Shown: positions 8,167-17,039, counted from the first letter of the stretch. The stretch is 64,000 nt of DNA from an uncultured Burkholderiaceae bacterium (GCA_937871985.1 CALMPB010000400.1:1-64000); one strand, 5' to 3'. Notes: generated by a model not told the origin, from the sequence alone. Numbers and translations are program-made.

Positions 8167-9477
8167 ATGCTAACGCTCAAGGGCTTTGCCATTCATGAGC
8201 AGCTCGCTGACAATACCCCGGGCGTGGTCTCCAAGATCGGCGAGATCTCCACGCAGTCGCTCACCTACAGTCGCGACAAAGGGTATTACAACAACGCCGG
8301 CGCACCCGCAGTCGGTCTGATCAGCTTTACGGCTAAGCGCGACACGGTCGCCATTCGTTTGCCGGCGGGAGTGGCGGACCAGGCGATTTTGATCGCCAAG
8401 TACGTCTACGACAAGACGATCACCTCCAGCAACCCGATCTACCAAGACGAACTCCTCAACGACCTGATCGATCACTTCGCAGCGCAAGCCGATAACTTCG
8501 CTTGCGGCGAAATCGTGCAAGACGACTCGGGTCGCTACTACGCCCCGGCCTGGGTGAGCTGGCAGAGCAAAACGGCGGGCGAAGAGAACCGTATCAAGAT
8601 CTGGATGGCTGACCAAGCCTTCAAATCCCAGTACGACGATTACTCGATCACGGTCGTGCCGCCGCTTGAGCCGCTGAACGACTTCTTCCGTCCGGGCAAT
8701 GACGTGGAAGTGCTACTCACCAAACGCACGTACCCCGAAGAGATCGCGCTTATCGAAGAAGCGAAGAACGACCAGCCGGTCACGGTCCTGCGGGCTTACG
8801 AGTACGACTACGTGGATCCCTTCAATAGCGCGCACCGCGTGCCGTCGAAGTGGACGGTGCTGATCTATGGTGCAGCGGGCGACAACATCGACACCATCAA
8901 AGATGCGCTCGTTGACTACATCCTGGAGAACTCGGACCACACGCGTGACGAGTGGAAAGAGATCCTGCCCGATCTGTTTCGTCGCACCGAAGTCGTACTG
9001 ATGCCGCTCTGGTCGCAGTACGCGATTCCGAACCGCGTGACTCAGGAAGGCATCTACTCGCCTTTCGCTAAGGCTGTGGCAACCCTCACCCAGCTCAAAG
9101 CGCTCGTCCCGGATTACGCGGGCTCGCACGTCGATACGTACGGCACGATCTTTGGCCACACGTACCGCTCGCTCGTGGTGGCGGCAATCGGTGGGCCTGA
9201 GAACCGTGACGACAAGTTCGAGCTGGTGGACTTCTACCCGGATTACATCAGCGTGAACACCGGTAGCGTGGATTTCATCCGCATGTCGGCTGCCACCCGT
9301 GCCTGGGCCATCGCGCTGGACCAAATGATCCAGGTCGCTGAAAAGATGGGTGACTTCACGGACATCCCGATTGGCATGTCGCGCCTGACGCGTAACGGCA
9401 AGTTGTTCCTTGTGAAAAGCGTGGACAACGTGCACTTCCTGGTTGCTGCCAAGAAGAACTTCCCGCAACCTGACTAA
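8167..9477 (+). CDS. Probable virion structural protein
   Basis: Encodes 436 residues with a globular, beta-rich composition, no membrane segment and no known enzyme motif. The ATG lies 7 bases after a GAGGAG ribosome site; a TTG one codon upstream is less likely. The next gene follows after 8 bases and has its own AAGGAGG, so the two form an operon closed by a terminator at 10110. The size, aromatic-rich sequence and position among tail and lysis genes suggest a particle component such as a baseplate protein. No family was recognised. Confidence 0.6.
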   Translation: MLTLKGFAIHEQLADNTPGVVSKIGEISTQSLTYSRDKGYYNNAGAPAVGLISFTAKRDTVAIRLPAGVADQAILIAKYVYDKTITSSNPIYQDELLNDLIDHFAAQADNFACGEIVQDDSGRYYAPAWVSWQSKTAGEENRIKIWMADQAFKSQYDDYSITVVPPLEPLNDFFRPGNDVEVLLTKRTYPEEIALIEEAKNDQPVTVLRAYEYDYVDPFNSAHRVPSKWTVLIYGAAGDNIDTIKDALVDYILENSDHTRDEWKEILPDLFRRTEVVLMPLWSQYAIPNRVTQEGIYSPFAKAVATLTQLKALVPDYAGSHVDTYGTIFGHTYRSLVVAAIGGPENRDDKFELVDFYPDYISVNTGSVDFIRMSAATRAWAIALDQMIQVAEKMGDFTDIPIGMSRLTRNGKLFLVKSVDNVHFLVAAKKNFPQPD

Positions 9478-9485
9478 GGAGGAGC

Positions 9486-10103
9486 ATGATGGCAACTAGC
9501 ATCATTCCTCAGGTTGGGGTCAGCGGGATCTTCGAATTGGCCGAGCCGTTTGAGAACGCACTGCAACCGGGTGTAGAGTATTCCTGCGAAGCGGTGCGTA
9601 AGCTCTCTGACGTGGTAGCCGCTGGTGGCGATCCTCGGGAAGAGTATTACACGCCTTACGGGCTGGATGAACTCATCTACGCTCGCGATGTGGAAAACGG
9701 AGAGTGTATCGTCACGCTGCAGGCCAGCATTGCCGATATCGTTCACGTACCCACTTCGTTTATCAAGAGCTACCCGAGCATGGGCGGCATCCCGTACTCG
9801 GTGGTGGCTCTGGGCGTGCTGCTTTCGGCGTTGCCTGAGTCGCTCGATCTTACCCCGCTTCGTAATGCGTTGGCTGACCGTACGCACGAAGTCTTGGGCG
9901 TCACGCCCGAGATTAAAACGATGGTGATGTCCTCTACGCTTTTGAAGAGCTTGGCGGATCACCAATCGATCGAAGCGGCGCGGCAAGCGATCATCGCAGC
10001 CAATCCGACCGACCGGCAACTCTACCTGCAAGAGAAGGCACGTGCTGATGCCCTTCAGGCGCAAGTAAACGAGCTGGAAGCGTACATCCTGGCTCACCAG
10101 TAA
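9486..10103 (+). CDS. Unknown protein in operon with the gene at 8167
   Basis: Encodes 205 residues (or 204 if the second ATG is used; both sit behind an AAGGAGG ribosome site). A folded N-terminal part is followed by a helical C-terminus (about 165-200, ending in repeated Gln/Glu/Leu/Ala) that could form a coiled coil. No motif was recognised. It is the last gene before a convergent-type terminator and probably functions with the upstream putative virion protein. Confidence 0.6.
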   Translation: MMATSIIPQVGVSGIFELAEPFENALQPGVEYSCEAVRKLSDVVAAGGDPREEYYTPYGLDELIYARDVENGECIVTLQASIADIVHVPTSFIKSYPSMGGIPYSVVALGVLLSALPESLDLTPLRNALADRTHEVLGVTPEIKTMVMSSTLLKSLADHQSIEAARQAIIAANPTDRQLYLQEKARADALQAQVNELEAYILAHQ

Positions 10104-10109
10104 CCAGCA

Positions 10110-10149
10110 GGCATAAAACCCAGGGATCGCTCCCTGGGCCTTTATGCCG
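10110..10149. terminator. Bidirectional palindromic terminator, GGCATAA-arm type
   Basis: GGCATAAA arm, stem CCCAGGGA / TCCCTGGG, then CCTTTATGCCG. It lies between the converging genes that end at 10103 and 10163. Confidence 0.85.
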
Positions 10150-10162
10150 CTTTCTGGGGGAC

Positions 10163-10978
10163 TTACTTCTTGAAGACTTCCTTGAAATGCGTGACCGTGC
10201 GGTTCAGCGATTCGTTCAGGCTCATCACGCGGTAGTACGTGGCGCTGAAGAATTCCATTTCCTTGGCCACTTCGTACACGCCTTCGGAGAGGTTCTTCAC
10301 GACTTCGGGCGAGACGCCCTTCATCTGACCACGGTTGATCTTGTCGATGAGCTTGGTGGTAAGGATCACCGCTTCGTCGAGCTTTTTGCCCATGGCCTTG
10401 CGATCGACCGCCGTCATGGTGTCAGCCAGGCGCGAGGCGCGCGAGAAGACTTCTTCCCAGTCAGCGTTACGCGAGACGACTTTGCCGAAGGTCGATTCGT
10501 TTTGCGTGGAGCCCGAGGTAAAGCAACGCTGCAGGCCCTTCAGTACCACTTCGCGGCGCTTTTCCAGATCACGGAACTGCGTGAGTTCCTTGGTGCTGAA
10601 TTTCGCATCGTCTTCGGAGACGAGCTGAGCAAGGAATGCCGTGAAGGGCGCGACCACGATGCCCATGACATTGGTCACATGCTGCACGGCCGGTTCGAGC
10701 GCATGCAGGTAATCGAGGTAGCGCACGCTCATGCCTTCGGGCACGTACGCGTAGATCGGACCCAGATCGAGGAAGGCGTGCTTTTTGACTTCACGCACGA
10801 AGTCGCTTTGCTTGCCGGTGAGCGTCACGACCGGGGTATCGGGGACGAACTTGTTCGCTACGCCCAGCAGACCCGCACCCAGCGTGGGGAACAGCTTTTT
10901 CAGCGAAGCCGACAGATCGGAGACAGAGAAGGCTTCCAGAGAGAGCACGTCTTTCTGGATTCGATATTCTTGGAGCAT
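10163..10978 (-). CDS. Unknown helical protein, probable virion component
   Basis: Encodes 271 residues, mostly helical, with many Lys/Glu pairs in the second half and a slightly hydrophobic stretch at about 115-135. The start chosen is the ATG of MLQEYRIQ; a TTG 14 codons upstream is possible, and neither has a strong ribosome site. It is transcribed away from the recombinase gene at 11126 from a 147-base AT-rich divergent region. No family is recognised. The absence of catalytic motifs and the regular helical pattern fit a structural role. Confidence 0.6.
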   Translation of the reverse strand: MLQEYRIQKDVLSLEAFSVSDLSASLKKLFPTLGAGLLGVANKFVPDTPVVTLTGKQSDFVREVKKHAFLDLGPIYAYVPEGMSVRYLDYLHALEPAVQHVTNVMGIVVAPFTAFLAQLVSEDDAKFSTKELTQFRDLEKRREVVLKGLQRCFTSGSTQNESTFGKVVSRNADWEEVFSRASRLADTMTAVDRKAMGKKLDEAVILTTKLIDKINRGQMKGVSPEVVKNLSEGVYEVAKEMEFFSATYYRVMSLNESLNRTVTHFKEVFKK

Positions 10979-11125
10979 GTGTGACTCACTTGGAAGAGGG
11001 TCGGTAGGGGCGTGTTTCAATACATAGAATTGAATGTTAAATACAAGTGCTACGCATGGTTTGTAAAAATAAAGCGGTGAGCCGCATCTTTTGATAAGAC
11101 ATTAATCAGTTCCTAGGAGAACTTT
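10979..11125. promoter_or_regulatory. Divergent promoter region
   Basis: This AT-rich gap lies between divergent genes. It contains TTTCAATACATAGAATT at about 11015, which partly resembles the recurring TYTCAANCAYATATCATC motif and points toward the recombinase gene. The match is weaker than at the four listed sites. Confidence 0.3.
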
Positions 11126-12634
11126 GTGGACGCGCTTCGCCCTAACTTTACCCCGGCCCCAGTCGTCAAGACGCTCATCAACATCGGGGCGCTGCTCGAT
11201 ATTCCGACGGGCTTTATTTTGGAGTGTCGCTTTGGCGAGCACGTGATCAACGGCGGCCTGGCTACCTTTACCGGCGTGGTCGGGATCGGTAACAACTTCA
11301 AAACCACCGTGATGGACCACATGGCCTTCACGGCGCTGGCTCGCATGCAAGAATCCACCGGGTCGGACTACGACACGGAAGTGAACAAGCACGAGCACCA
11401 GATCTCGGAAGGTCGCATCCGCACCGTGCACGACCTGTTGGGCGAAGACGTGCTCATGACCGGGCGCTGGATCCACACGGACAAAACCGTGTACTCGGGC
11501 AACGAGTGGTACGCGCAGCAAAAGGAGTTCTTGGAGAACAAAGTCAAGAACACGAAAGTCCTGTCGCGCGACACGCCTTTCTGGAATCGCGAACGCACCG
11601 GGTTCATGCCGATGCTGGTGCCGACCATCACGTCGGTCGATTCGTTCACCGAGTTCGAAACCGATGACGTGATCGACATGCAGGACAAAAACGAGCTGGG
11701 TGAATCGGGTGGCAACACCATTCACATGCGCCAGGGCTTGGCCAAGCTGCGGTTCCTGATGGAAGCGCCGCGCCTGAATGGCGCTGCGTACAACTACCTC
11801 CTCATGACCGCGCACATCGGTAAAGAATCGACCATGCAAAACGCAGGTCCCGGTGGCCAGGTCCCGATCAAAAAGCTCACCACGCTCAAGCACGGTGACA
11901 AGATCAAGGGCACGACCGACAAGTTCACCTTCGTCACGCACAACTGCTGGCAGTGCTTTGACACCAAGGCCATCACCGCTGATGATCGTCTCGGCCCCAA
12001 GTGGCCCCGGGACGAATTCGATCGGGCCAAGGACGAGCAAGATCTGAAGGAAATCAAGATCACGCTTTTGCGTGGCAAGTCGGGTCCTTCGGGCCAGAAC
12101 ATCTCGATCATCGCTTCGCAGCGCGAAGGCGTGCTGCCGGCACTGACCGAATTTAACCACTGCAAGACGTTTGGCAACTACGGCTTCGAGGGCAACAACA
12201 CGACCTACTCGCTCTCGCTTCTGCCTGAAGTCAAGCTCATGCGCACGACGGTGCGTGGCCTGCTCGATACCAATCCGCGTTTGCGCCGGGCGATGAACAT
12301 CACCAGCGAGATGCTTCAGATGTCGTATCTGTGGCCGCAGTGGCGTGACCTGTACTGCACGCCCAAAGAACTGTACGACGACCTCAAAGCGCTCGGTTAT
12401 GACTGGGACATGCTCCTGGACACCCGTGGCTGGTGGACGTACAACAACCACCTGCAAGACGTGCAGTTCCTCTCGTCCTTCGATTTGCTGCGCATGCGTC
12501 AAAAGCTCTACGTCCCGTACTGGCTGACCGATGAGCAAGTTCCCGCTGCCGTCAAGGACGTTGTACGTCCCGACCAAGCGTTCTACCTGGAATCGCTGAA
12601 AAAGCACCGGGCTCAACTGAAAAAGGCTGCCTAA
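11126..12634 (+). CDS. UvsX/RecA-like recombinase ATPase
   Basis: Encodes 502 residues starting at a GTG behind AGGAGA. Residues 50-60 are a P-loop of unusual form, GVVGIGNNFKT: the Gly normally before the Lys is replaced by Phe, as in T4 UvsX (GPSKSFKS), while Lys59 and Thr60 are kept. This supports a UvsX/RecA-type strand-exchange ATPase acting in recombination-dependent replication and repair. The C-terminal ~180 residues are aromatic-rich and less typical. It heads a rightward operon (11126-15991) with spacings of a few bases to 25 bases. A homologue is known in phiKZ (gp152, from memory). A DnaB-type helicase is less likely because of the P-loop form. Confidence 0.7.
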   Translation: MDALRPNFTPAPVVKTLINIGALLDIPTGFILECRFGEHVINGGLATFTGVVGIGNNFKTTVMDHMAFTALARMQESTGSDYDTEVNKHEHQISEGRIRTVHDLLGEDVLMTGRWIHTDKTVYSGNEWYAQQKEFLENKVKNTKVLSRDTPFWNRERTGFMPMLVPTITSVDSFTEFETDDVIDMQDKNELGESGGNTIHMRQGLAKLRFLMEAPRLNGAAYNYLLMTAHIGKESTMQNAGPGGQVPIKKLTTLKHGDKIKGTTDKFTFVTHNCWQCFDTKAITADDRLGPKWPRDEFDRAKDEQDLKEIKITLLRGKSGPSGQNISIIASQREGVLPALTEFNHCKTFGNYGFEGNNTTYSLSLLPEVKLMRTTVRGLLDTNPRLRRAMNITSEMLQMSYLWPQWRDLYCTPKELYDDLKALGYDWDMLLDTRGWWTYNNHLQDVQFLSSFDLLRMRQKLYVPYWLTDEQVPAAVKDVVRPDQAFYLESLKKHRAQLKKAA

Positions 12635-12635
12635 C

Positions 12636-13112
12636 ATGAACGACGCGGTCGTCACCCCTGAGATGCGCCGCACGATCGTGCGTACTACGGTCCATAGCGT
12701 GCGTAACGCTTTGCAGGTCGTGTACGCGCGAGCGAGCCTGAATAACGCCAAAGCTCAAACCACGGTCGTGAACTCGGCCGCTGGTGTCACTACGGTCAAA
12801 GTCGCGCAAGCACCGGATGCCAAAGTCCCTTACTCGGTGACTGACCAACTGGTTGACGGCGCGCGTCTGGAAGCGCAGCTGGGCACGCAAGAGATCTCTT
12901 CGGAGGTCTTTCGCTTTGCGGTCGATGAGGTGGTTCGCCATGTGAAGTCTGGCGGGCTGTATCAAATCTGCTCACTGCCCTGGGATAACTTCCTGGAAGC
13001 TGACGGCACCGTAGCCTATGGATACCGTCGCTACGAAACAAACCAAGCGGTAGGGATTATCTACTACCGCGCAATGCAACTGATGGAAGACGGGCGCTTC
13101 ACGCGCGTCTAA
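12636..13112 (+). CDS. Unknown protein in recombinase operon
   Basis: Encodes 158 residues beginning one base after the recombinase stop codon, so translation is probably coupled. The N-terminal 35 residues are basic and helical; a linker rich in Ala, Val, Thr and Lys follows, then a mixed alpha/beta part ending in aromatic-rich strands. No motif was recognised. A function in DNA metabolism is inferred only from its position. Confidence 0.65.
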   Translation: MNDAVVTPEMRRTIVRTTVHSVRNALQVVYARASLNNAKAQTTVVNSAAGVTTVKVAQAPDAKVPYSVTDQLVDGARLEAQLGTQEISSEVFRFAVDEVVRHVKSGGLYQICSLPWDNFLEADGTVAYGYRRYETNQAVGIIYYRAMQLMEDGRFTRV

Positions 13113-13137
13113 CCTTACCCCCTTACCTGGAATAAGC

Positions 13138-13482
13138 ATGGAAGCCAAACTCGCAATGCCCACCTTCGACCCCGAACACAACCGCGTGGGGTACCTCGCC
13201 GATCTGATCAGCGACGTCCTCGCCATGGCCGGCCACAAGCGCCCGACGGCCTGGCTGAAAGAAGTCACTCCTGATGCGGTGAAAGCTGAACTCACCCATA
13301 ACGAGCAGCGCTTTCTCATCAACCGCTACTGGCGCAACGTCCTGGGCGAGCACGGCGTGGCCGCCAACGTGAGCACGCAGCACGAGCGCTACTACCTCGT
13401 GGACCAAGGGGAGATCGTGATATGGTTGGGTCTTTTTACCGAGAATGTGGCGCCCTTTATCGTCCAAAACGACCTGGGCTAA
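13138..13482 (+). CDS. Unknown small protein in recombinase operon
   Basis: Encodes 114 residues. The N-terminal half is helical, and the C-terminal part has strands ending in VIWLGLFTENVAPF. Its last 61 bases overlap the start of the next gene in another frame, an unusually long overlap that ties their translation together. Function not recognised. Confidence 0.6.
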   Translation: MEAKLAMPTFDPEHNRVGYLADLISDVLAMAGHKRPTAWLKEVTPDAVKAELTHNEQRFLINRYWRNVLGEHGVAANVSTQHERYYLVDQGEIVIWLGLFTENVAPFIVQNDLG

Positions 13483-13943
13483 TCGGCGAGCTCACCGAGG
13501 CCGAACTGCCTGAATTTACCACTCCGATTATCGTAGCCGGTAGTCGGAGCTTTAACGACTATCCTCTCTTTCGGTATTTCCTGGAGCACTATCTCCTGGA
13601 GATTCCGAGAGAGGAGTCTGTCGTCTTTATTTCAGGCGAAGCTTCGGCAGGAGCAGACGCCATGATTATTCGTTGGTGTAAGGAGAACCACTACCCGTGG
13701 ATTCCGAAGCCAGCGGACTGGGATCAGTACGGCAAACGCGCTGGTTATTTGCGTAATGCCGAGATGGCAAAGATCGGAAAACGGCTACTCTCCTACTGGG
13801 ATGGTATGTCTAAAGGTACCAAGCACATGCAGGACATTGCCCGCAAGGAGCAATTGCTCGTGCAAGTGATTCTGGTCGCTCCCGATTTAAGGAAACCTAC
13901 CCATGGCTGGAAATCGAGCCGCAGCTCAGGCATGGATCATTAA
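13422..13943 (+). CDS. SLOG-fold protein, DUF2493/YspA-like
   Basis: Encodes 173 residues. Residues 36-44 (IIVAGSRSF) are the nucleotide-binding strand and loop of the DUF2493/YspA branch of the SLOG superfamily. Residues 70-81 (SGEASAGADAM) match the conserved SGxxxGxD segment, and residues 98-112 give the PADWDQYGKRAGYLRN motif. Such proteins are thought to bind or hydrolyse nucleotide derivatives; no substrate is established for this group. The ATG has GGGGAG 9 bases upstream and lies inside the preceding gene. The first ~33 residues precede the fold and the last ~15 overlap the next gene, so both ends look shaped by overprinting. Confidence 0.8.
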   Translation: MVGSFYRECGALYRPKRPGLIGELTEAELPEFTTPIIVAGSRSFNDYPLFRYFLEHYLLEIPREESVVFISGEASAGADAMIIRWCKENHYPWIPKPADWDQYGKRAGYLRNAEMAKIGKRLLSYWDGMSKGTKHMQDIARKEQLLVQVILVAPDLRKPTHGWKSSRSSGMDH

Positions 13944-14565
13944 GGCTATTGGCGAGACCTCCAACGAGGATAACAGCAAGATCTGGGCAGATCGTTTGTC
14001 GGCAATGTCCGATGCGCAGTTCGCCCAGTTCATGCAAGGTCTGAAACAAAAGACCACTCGCCTGGCCGTAGTGATTCCGAACCTGAAGAGTACCAAAACG
14101 TCCACGCAGCGCAATCTGGATTTCGGTAAGCGCTACAAAGTCCCGCACTTCCAACATCTGTCGATGGTGGGTGCGGATGGCACGCGTTATGTGACGCCTG
14201 AAAAATACCCCGTGTTGCTGTTGCCCTTCCGTCGCCAAGCACAGCTCCTCGTTAAGAAGATCTCCATTCCTGAAGATAACCGCTCGGTTGATGACATGAC
14301 CGGCCAGCCTACGGGCAAATCCAAGGGCAGTAAGATCTCTTACCCGGAGCTGCAGATTCTGGCCGCGCGTGACCTCGGCTTCTCGGTTCTCGAACTCATC
14401 AAGTATCGGGGCGGTGACGAAAAGGGCTTTAACGCCACCAATCGTTTCATTGGCCAAACGGGTCATGCCAGCCAAGCGGCGGTTGAACCGTTTAGCGGTG
14501 GAGTCAAATCTACCCAGACACTGAAAACGATCCTCACCTCGATGCACTTTGACACGAAGATCTAA
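13903..14565 (+). CDS. RNA polymerase beta subunit, detached C-terminal segment
   Basis: Encodes 220 residues. Residues from about 85 to the end follow the C-terminus of bacterial RpoB: YVTPEKYPVLLLPFRRQAQL matches the strand-helix before the clamp-binding region, MTGQPTGKSKGS matches VTQQPLGGKAQFG, and ISYPELQILAARDLGFSVLE matches [20 protein letters not shown]. The final TLKTILTSMHFD resembles FNVLLKEIRSLGI. The long beta gene at 29577 lacks exactly this segment, so the two probably form one split beta subunit of the virion polymerase (phiKZ gp178 plus gp149, from memory). AAGGAA precedes the ATG, which overlaps the SLOG gene by 41 bases. Confidence 0.78.
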   Translation: MAGNRAAAQAWIIKAIGETSNEDNSKIWADRLSAMSDAQFAQFMQGLKQKTTRLAVVIPNLKSTKTSTQRNLDFGKRYKVPHFQHLSMVGADGTRYVTPEKYPVLLLPFRRQAQLLVKKISIPEDNRSVDDMTGQPTGKSKGSKISYPELQILAARDLGFSVLELIKYRGGDEKGFNATNRFIGQTGHASQAAVEPFSGGVKSTQTLKTILTSMHFDTKI

Positions 14566-14567
14566 CC

Positions 14568-15113
14568 ATGACTACTGCCGCAAACGGCAACCTGCACCAT
14601 CAGGAAATGAAGATCGTCGAACGCGTGTTCGCCGAAGCCTTCCAACAAGCCGTGGCGCGTCTGGATGACGAGTACGGCGACAAAGTCAAGAAGTTTGTCC
14701 GGCGTCTGGTCTTTCAGCATAAACCCTATCTGCTGGTTACGCCTGAGGGCCTGATCACCATTTCGGGTGAAGTCTTCAAAGATGAACAGGTTCGTTACTT
14801 TGTGACGATGCTGCGCTTTGACTTCTTTGCGCGTTGGGGTGAGAACACTGGCAAGGAAGGCGCGCTCATCCAGAACCTTGCCGACGGCCTGGGACTGCGT
14901 AACGAACAAGACGGCGTGCTCTACACTGCTGAGAATCCGGGCGAAGACGCATCTCCCCTGGACTTTCGGATGCGCTTGGCCACGCGCGCCGAAGCCTACA
15001 ACGTCATTGACAAAAACCGCTGGCTGCTGATGCTGCTGTTGATTCAACTGTACGTCACACCCACGCCGGAAGAACCGCCGAAGAAACCGTCCGCATCTGC
15101 TGGACAAACGTGA
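14568..15113 (+). CDS. Unknown protein downstream of beta C-terminal piece
   Basis: Encodes 181 residues starting two bases after the beta fragment. Largely helical N-terminal half with many charged residues, a short hydrophobic segment near residue 155 (WLLMLLLIQLYV) that may be a buried helix or a membrane anchor, and a Pro/Lys tail. No motif was recognised. Tight coupling to the polymerase fragment suggests co-expression but not necessarily shared function. Confidence 0.65.
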   Translation: MTTAANGNLHHQEMKIVERVFAEAFQQAVARLDDEYGDKVKKFVRRLVFQHKPYLLVTPEGLITISGEVFKDEQVRYFVTMLRFDFFARWGENTGKEGALIQNLADGLGLRNEQDGVLYTAENPGEDASPLDFRMRLATRAEAYNVIDKNRWLLMLLLIQLYVTPTPEEPPKKPSASAGQT

Positions 15114-15160
15114 CCGTCTAGTTTTACTGGGCGGCTTTCATAAACCCTTTGGATCTTCGC

Positions 15161-15991
15161 ATGTCCAAACCGACAAACCCCAACAAGAAGAGTATCCTGA
15201 TCCCGCTTGATGCGGTACTCGATACTCGATTGGGCACGCTTGCTCGCCTGGATCCCGAGATTGCGAAAGCAGTCTTGAAATCCGGCAAGTACCACACGCG
15301 TACCACGGACGACTTTCAAAAGCTCGTCCCGGAGTTGGAAATCGACATGGAGCGTTACAAAACGCTTTATGCCAACCGTGACGTGGAAACGCTCCAAGCG
15401 TCCACCATCACGAACATGTTTCTCGCGCTGCAAATGGTGCTGGTCGAAAAGCTGTACGACGGCTCCTACGACCCGTACACCGAGCGCAGCGATCTGTACC
15501 TGAATATCTTCCCTTACGAACTCACGGATGAAGAAGCAGACACGATCCGCCAAGCAGTAGCCGCGCGGGTACAAAACCTCGCTGACGTGAAGATCATTCG
15601 TAAAAGTGTTGCCGAGCTGACTCCTGAATACCTGAAGGACAACTTCTCGGTCATCATCAATTACCACTACGAAGATTGGCTTGACGCTCAAGCTAAGGCC
15701 TTCGAGCAGACGACTCTGCCTTCGGTAGAGATGCTGGTCCCGGCTCTCTACTTCCAAAAGGAACCGACTCCTGCAGAGCTTGAGGAGCTGTTAAGAAAGA
15801 ACATGCATCCGTGGGCCATGGCTCGGGTGATGCTGTCTGGAATAATTGGCCTCAACGTCATAGACGTCGAGAACTACTGCATCGCATACAGCACCGCCCA
15901 GAAAGCCGGCATAAAGCCTGCACCTGTCCCTGACGCTCAGTCCGGACAGGTGCAGGCTACGCCAGGTGCTCAAGGCGATGCGGGCGGTTGA
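15161..15991 (+). CDS. Unknown conserved phage protein
   Basis: Encodes 276 residues from the ATG of MSKPTNPNK; a TTG four codons upstream is less likely. The sequence is predominantly helical, with a Gln/Ala/Gly-rich disordered tail over the last 25 residues. No catalytic motif is visible. It closes the recombinase-polymerase operon, and its 3' end overlaps the converging gene at 15970 by 22 bases. This is the one convergent junction in the window without the palindromic terminator. Confidence 0.65.
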   Translation: MSKPTNPNKKSILIPLDAVLDTRLGTLARLDPEIAKAVLKSGKYHTRTTDDFQKLVPELEIDMERYKTLYANRDVETLQASTITNMFLALQMVLVEKLYDGSYDPYTERSDLYLNIFPYELTDEEADTIRQAVAARVQNLADVKIIRKSVAELTPEYLKDNFSVIINYHYEDWLDAQAKAFEQTTLPSVEMLVPALYFQKEPTPAELEELLRKNMHPWAMARVMLSGIIGLNVIDVENYCIAYSTAQKAGIKPAPVPDAQSGQVQATPGAQGDAGG

Positions 15992-16431
15992 TTCTCGAAC
16001 TTCTTGTTGAATTCGACAATATCCATCGTGGGTGGATTGATGTCGGTCTCGCCCGGAACCATCTCCGGGCGGGGCACCTCATCACCCAGTTGCGGGATCG
16101 TCGACACATCGACCACTTCGCCTTCGCCGCGTTTGAAGCGGTACGGGTCTTTACGGCCGATCTGAGAAAGTGCTTCCGAGACCAATGCTGTATGCTGAGC
16201 CAGTGCCCCCGCCGAGGCTTGGTCAGCGTTGATGCGTTTCAGGGTCAGGACTTGGCGGTCCATCCCATCCACAATCTTGAGGAGCTTATCGAGCTCATCG
16301 CCCTCAGGGTTTCGGCCATTGCGCAGCAGATGGTTAGCTGCCCGACGACGGATGTTCTGGGTAAAGGCGAGTTGCTGTTCAGCCGTTTCCACCACGTCTT
16401 CCGCGAGTGGATTCGTTACGGGTTCAGTCAT
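15970..16431 (-). CDS. Unknown small protein (small-terminase-like layout possible)
   Basis: Encodes 153 residues: an acidic N-terminus, a helical region at about 15-90 (AANHLLRNGR, LLKIVDGMDRQVLTLKRI) and a Pro/Glu-rich tail with a low-complexity end. The helical part followed by a disordered tail resembles small DNA-packaging subunits of some phages, but no diagnostic motif is present and the large terminase is 30 kb away. It is divergent from 16521 and overlaps 15991 at its 3' end. Confidence 0.6.
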   Translation of the reverse strand: MTEPVTNPLAEDVVETAEQQLAFTQNIRRRAANHLLRNGRNPEGDELDKLLKIVDGMDRQVLTLKRINADQASAGALAQHTALVSEALSQIGRKDPYRFKRGEGEVVDVSTIPQLGDEVPRPEMVPGETDINPPTMDIVEFNKKFENQPPASP

Positions 16432-16450
16432 GGTAGGTACCTCAAAGGCT

Positions 16451-16490
16451 TTTCAATCACATATCATCAACATGGGACGCTGGGAAATCC
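16451..16490 (+). promoter_or_regulatory. Recurring phage promoter-like motif (copy 1)
   Basis: TTTCAATCACATATCATC, followed by a conserved ATGGGA...TGGG segment, lies about 50 bases before the ATG at 16521. The same block occurs at 37280 and 53493 and, on the minus strand, at 42242. The position is consistent with a promoter read by a phage polymerase. Confidence 0.55.
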
Positions 16491-16520
16491 GGCATCCCTA
16501 ATCATACTTACGGAGCTGCA

Positions 16521-17039
16521 ATGCGTTGGTTACCTGACTTCCTTCGGAAAAAGAAGGTCAAGCAACAAATCGCTGCCGTGGTAGAAAAAGCTCCTGATGA
16601 ATCCAAGCCCAGTCGCAAATTGTGTCTGGAGCTTTTGGATCGCTTGGAGCCAACGCGGTTCAAACGCTATCGGCCCTTCACGGGTGCCGTCACTACGTTC
16701 GATGCGCTTTACCACAACATCGATCTTTACACTCTCAAACTTCGGTACTTTGCCGATCACATTGAAGGAGGCAAACATGTGACGCCTACCATGGTGGAAA
16801 TCACGACCGTGCCCGTCACCGTTGAGAAGTTCTTTCTCACAAGCGCCAACCACTACCAAGATCCGGTTGTGGCAGTGCGTAACCTGGCCGAACAAGCTCG
16901 GCGTCTGTGCGTGCTCATGGCGCCCTCAGATACCGCATCTTATGGACCGTTTGAGCACAACCTGCGTATGCTCAGACAGTTGTTCGTCAATCTTCGAGTC
17001 TTACTCGTCACACTCATCGAGGTTAGCCTCGCCGAGTAA
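16521..17039 (+). CDS. Unknown protein, first gene of an operon
   Basis: Encodes 172 residues, with a basic N-terminus (FLRKKKVKQQ) followed by helical and mixed segments and a hydrophobic helix near the end (LRVLLVTLIEVSLAE). A motif-type promoter lies about 50 bases upstream and GGAGC precedes the ATG. Three further rightward genes follow up to the tail gene at 18163. No family recognised. Confidence 0.6.
   Translation: MRWLPDFLRKKKVKQQIAAVVEKAPDESKPSRKLCLELLDRLEPTRFKRYRPFTGAVTTFDALYHNIDLYTLKLRYFADHIEGGKHVTPTMVEITTVPVTVEKFFLTSANHYQDPVVAVRNLAEQARRLCVLMAPSDTASYGPFEHNLRMLRQLFVNLRVLLVTLIEVSLAE

Noticed and set aside
11102..12751. Long antisense frames such as 11102-12751, 40085-42238, 42399-44864 and 54257-55711
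   Set aside because: They mirror real genes; they arise from strong GC bias at the third codon position and have His/Arg/Val-rich shadow composition with no ribosome sites.
15970..16431. Small terminase subunit
   Set aside because: Only the helix-plus-tail layout fits; there is no DNA-binding motif and the large terminase is 30 kb away, so the gene is left as unknown.
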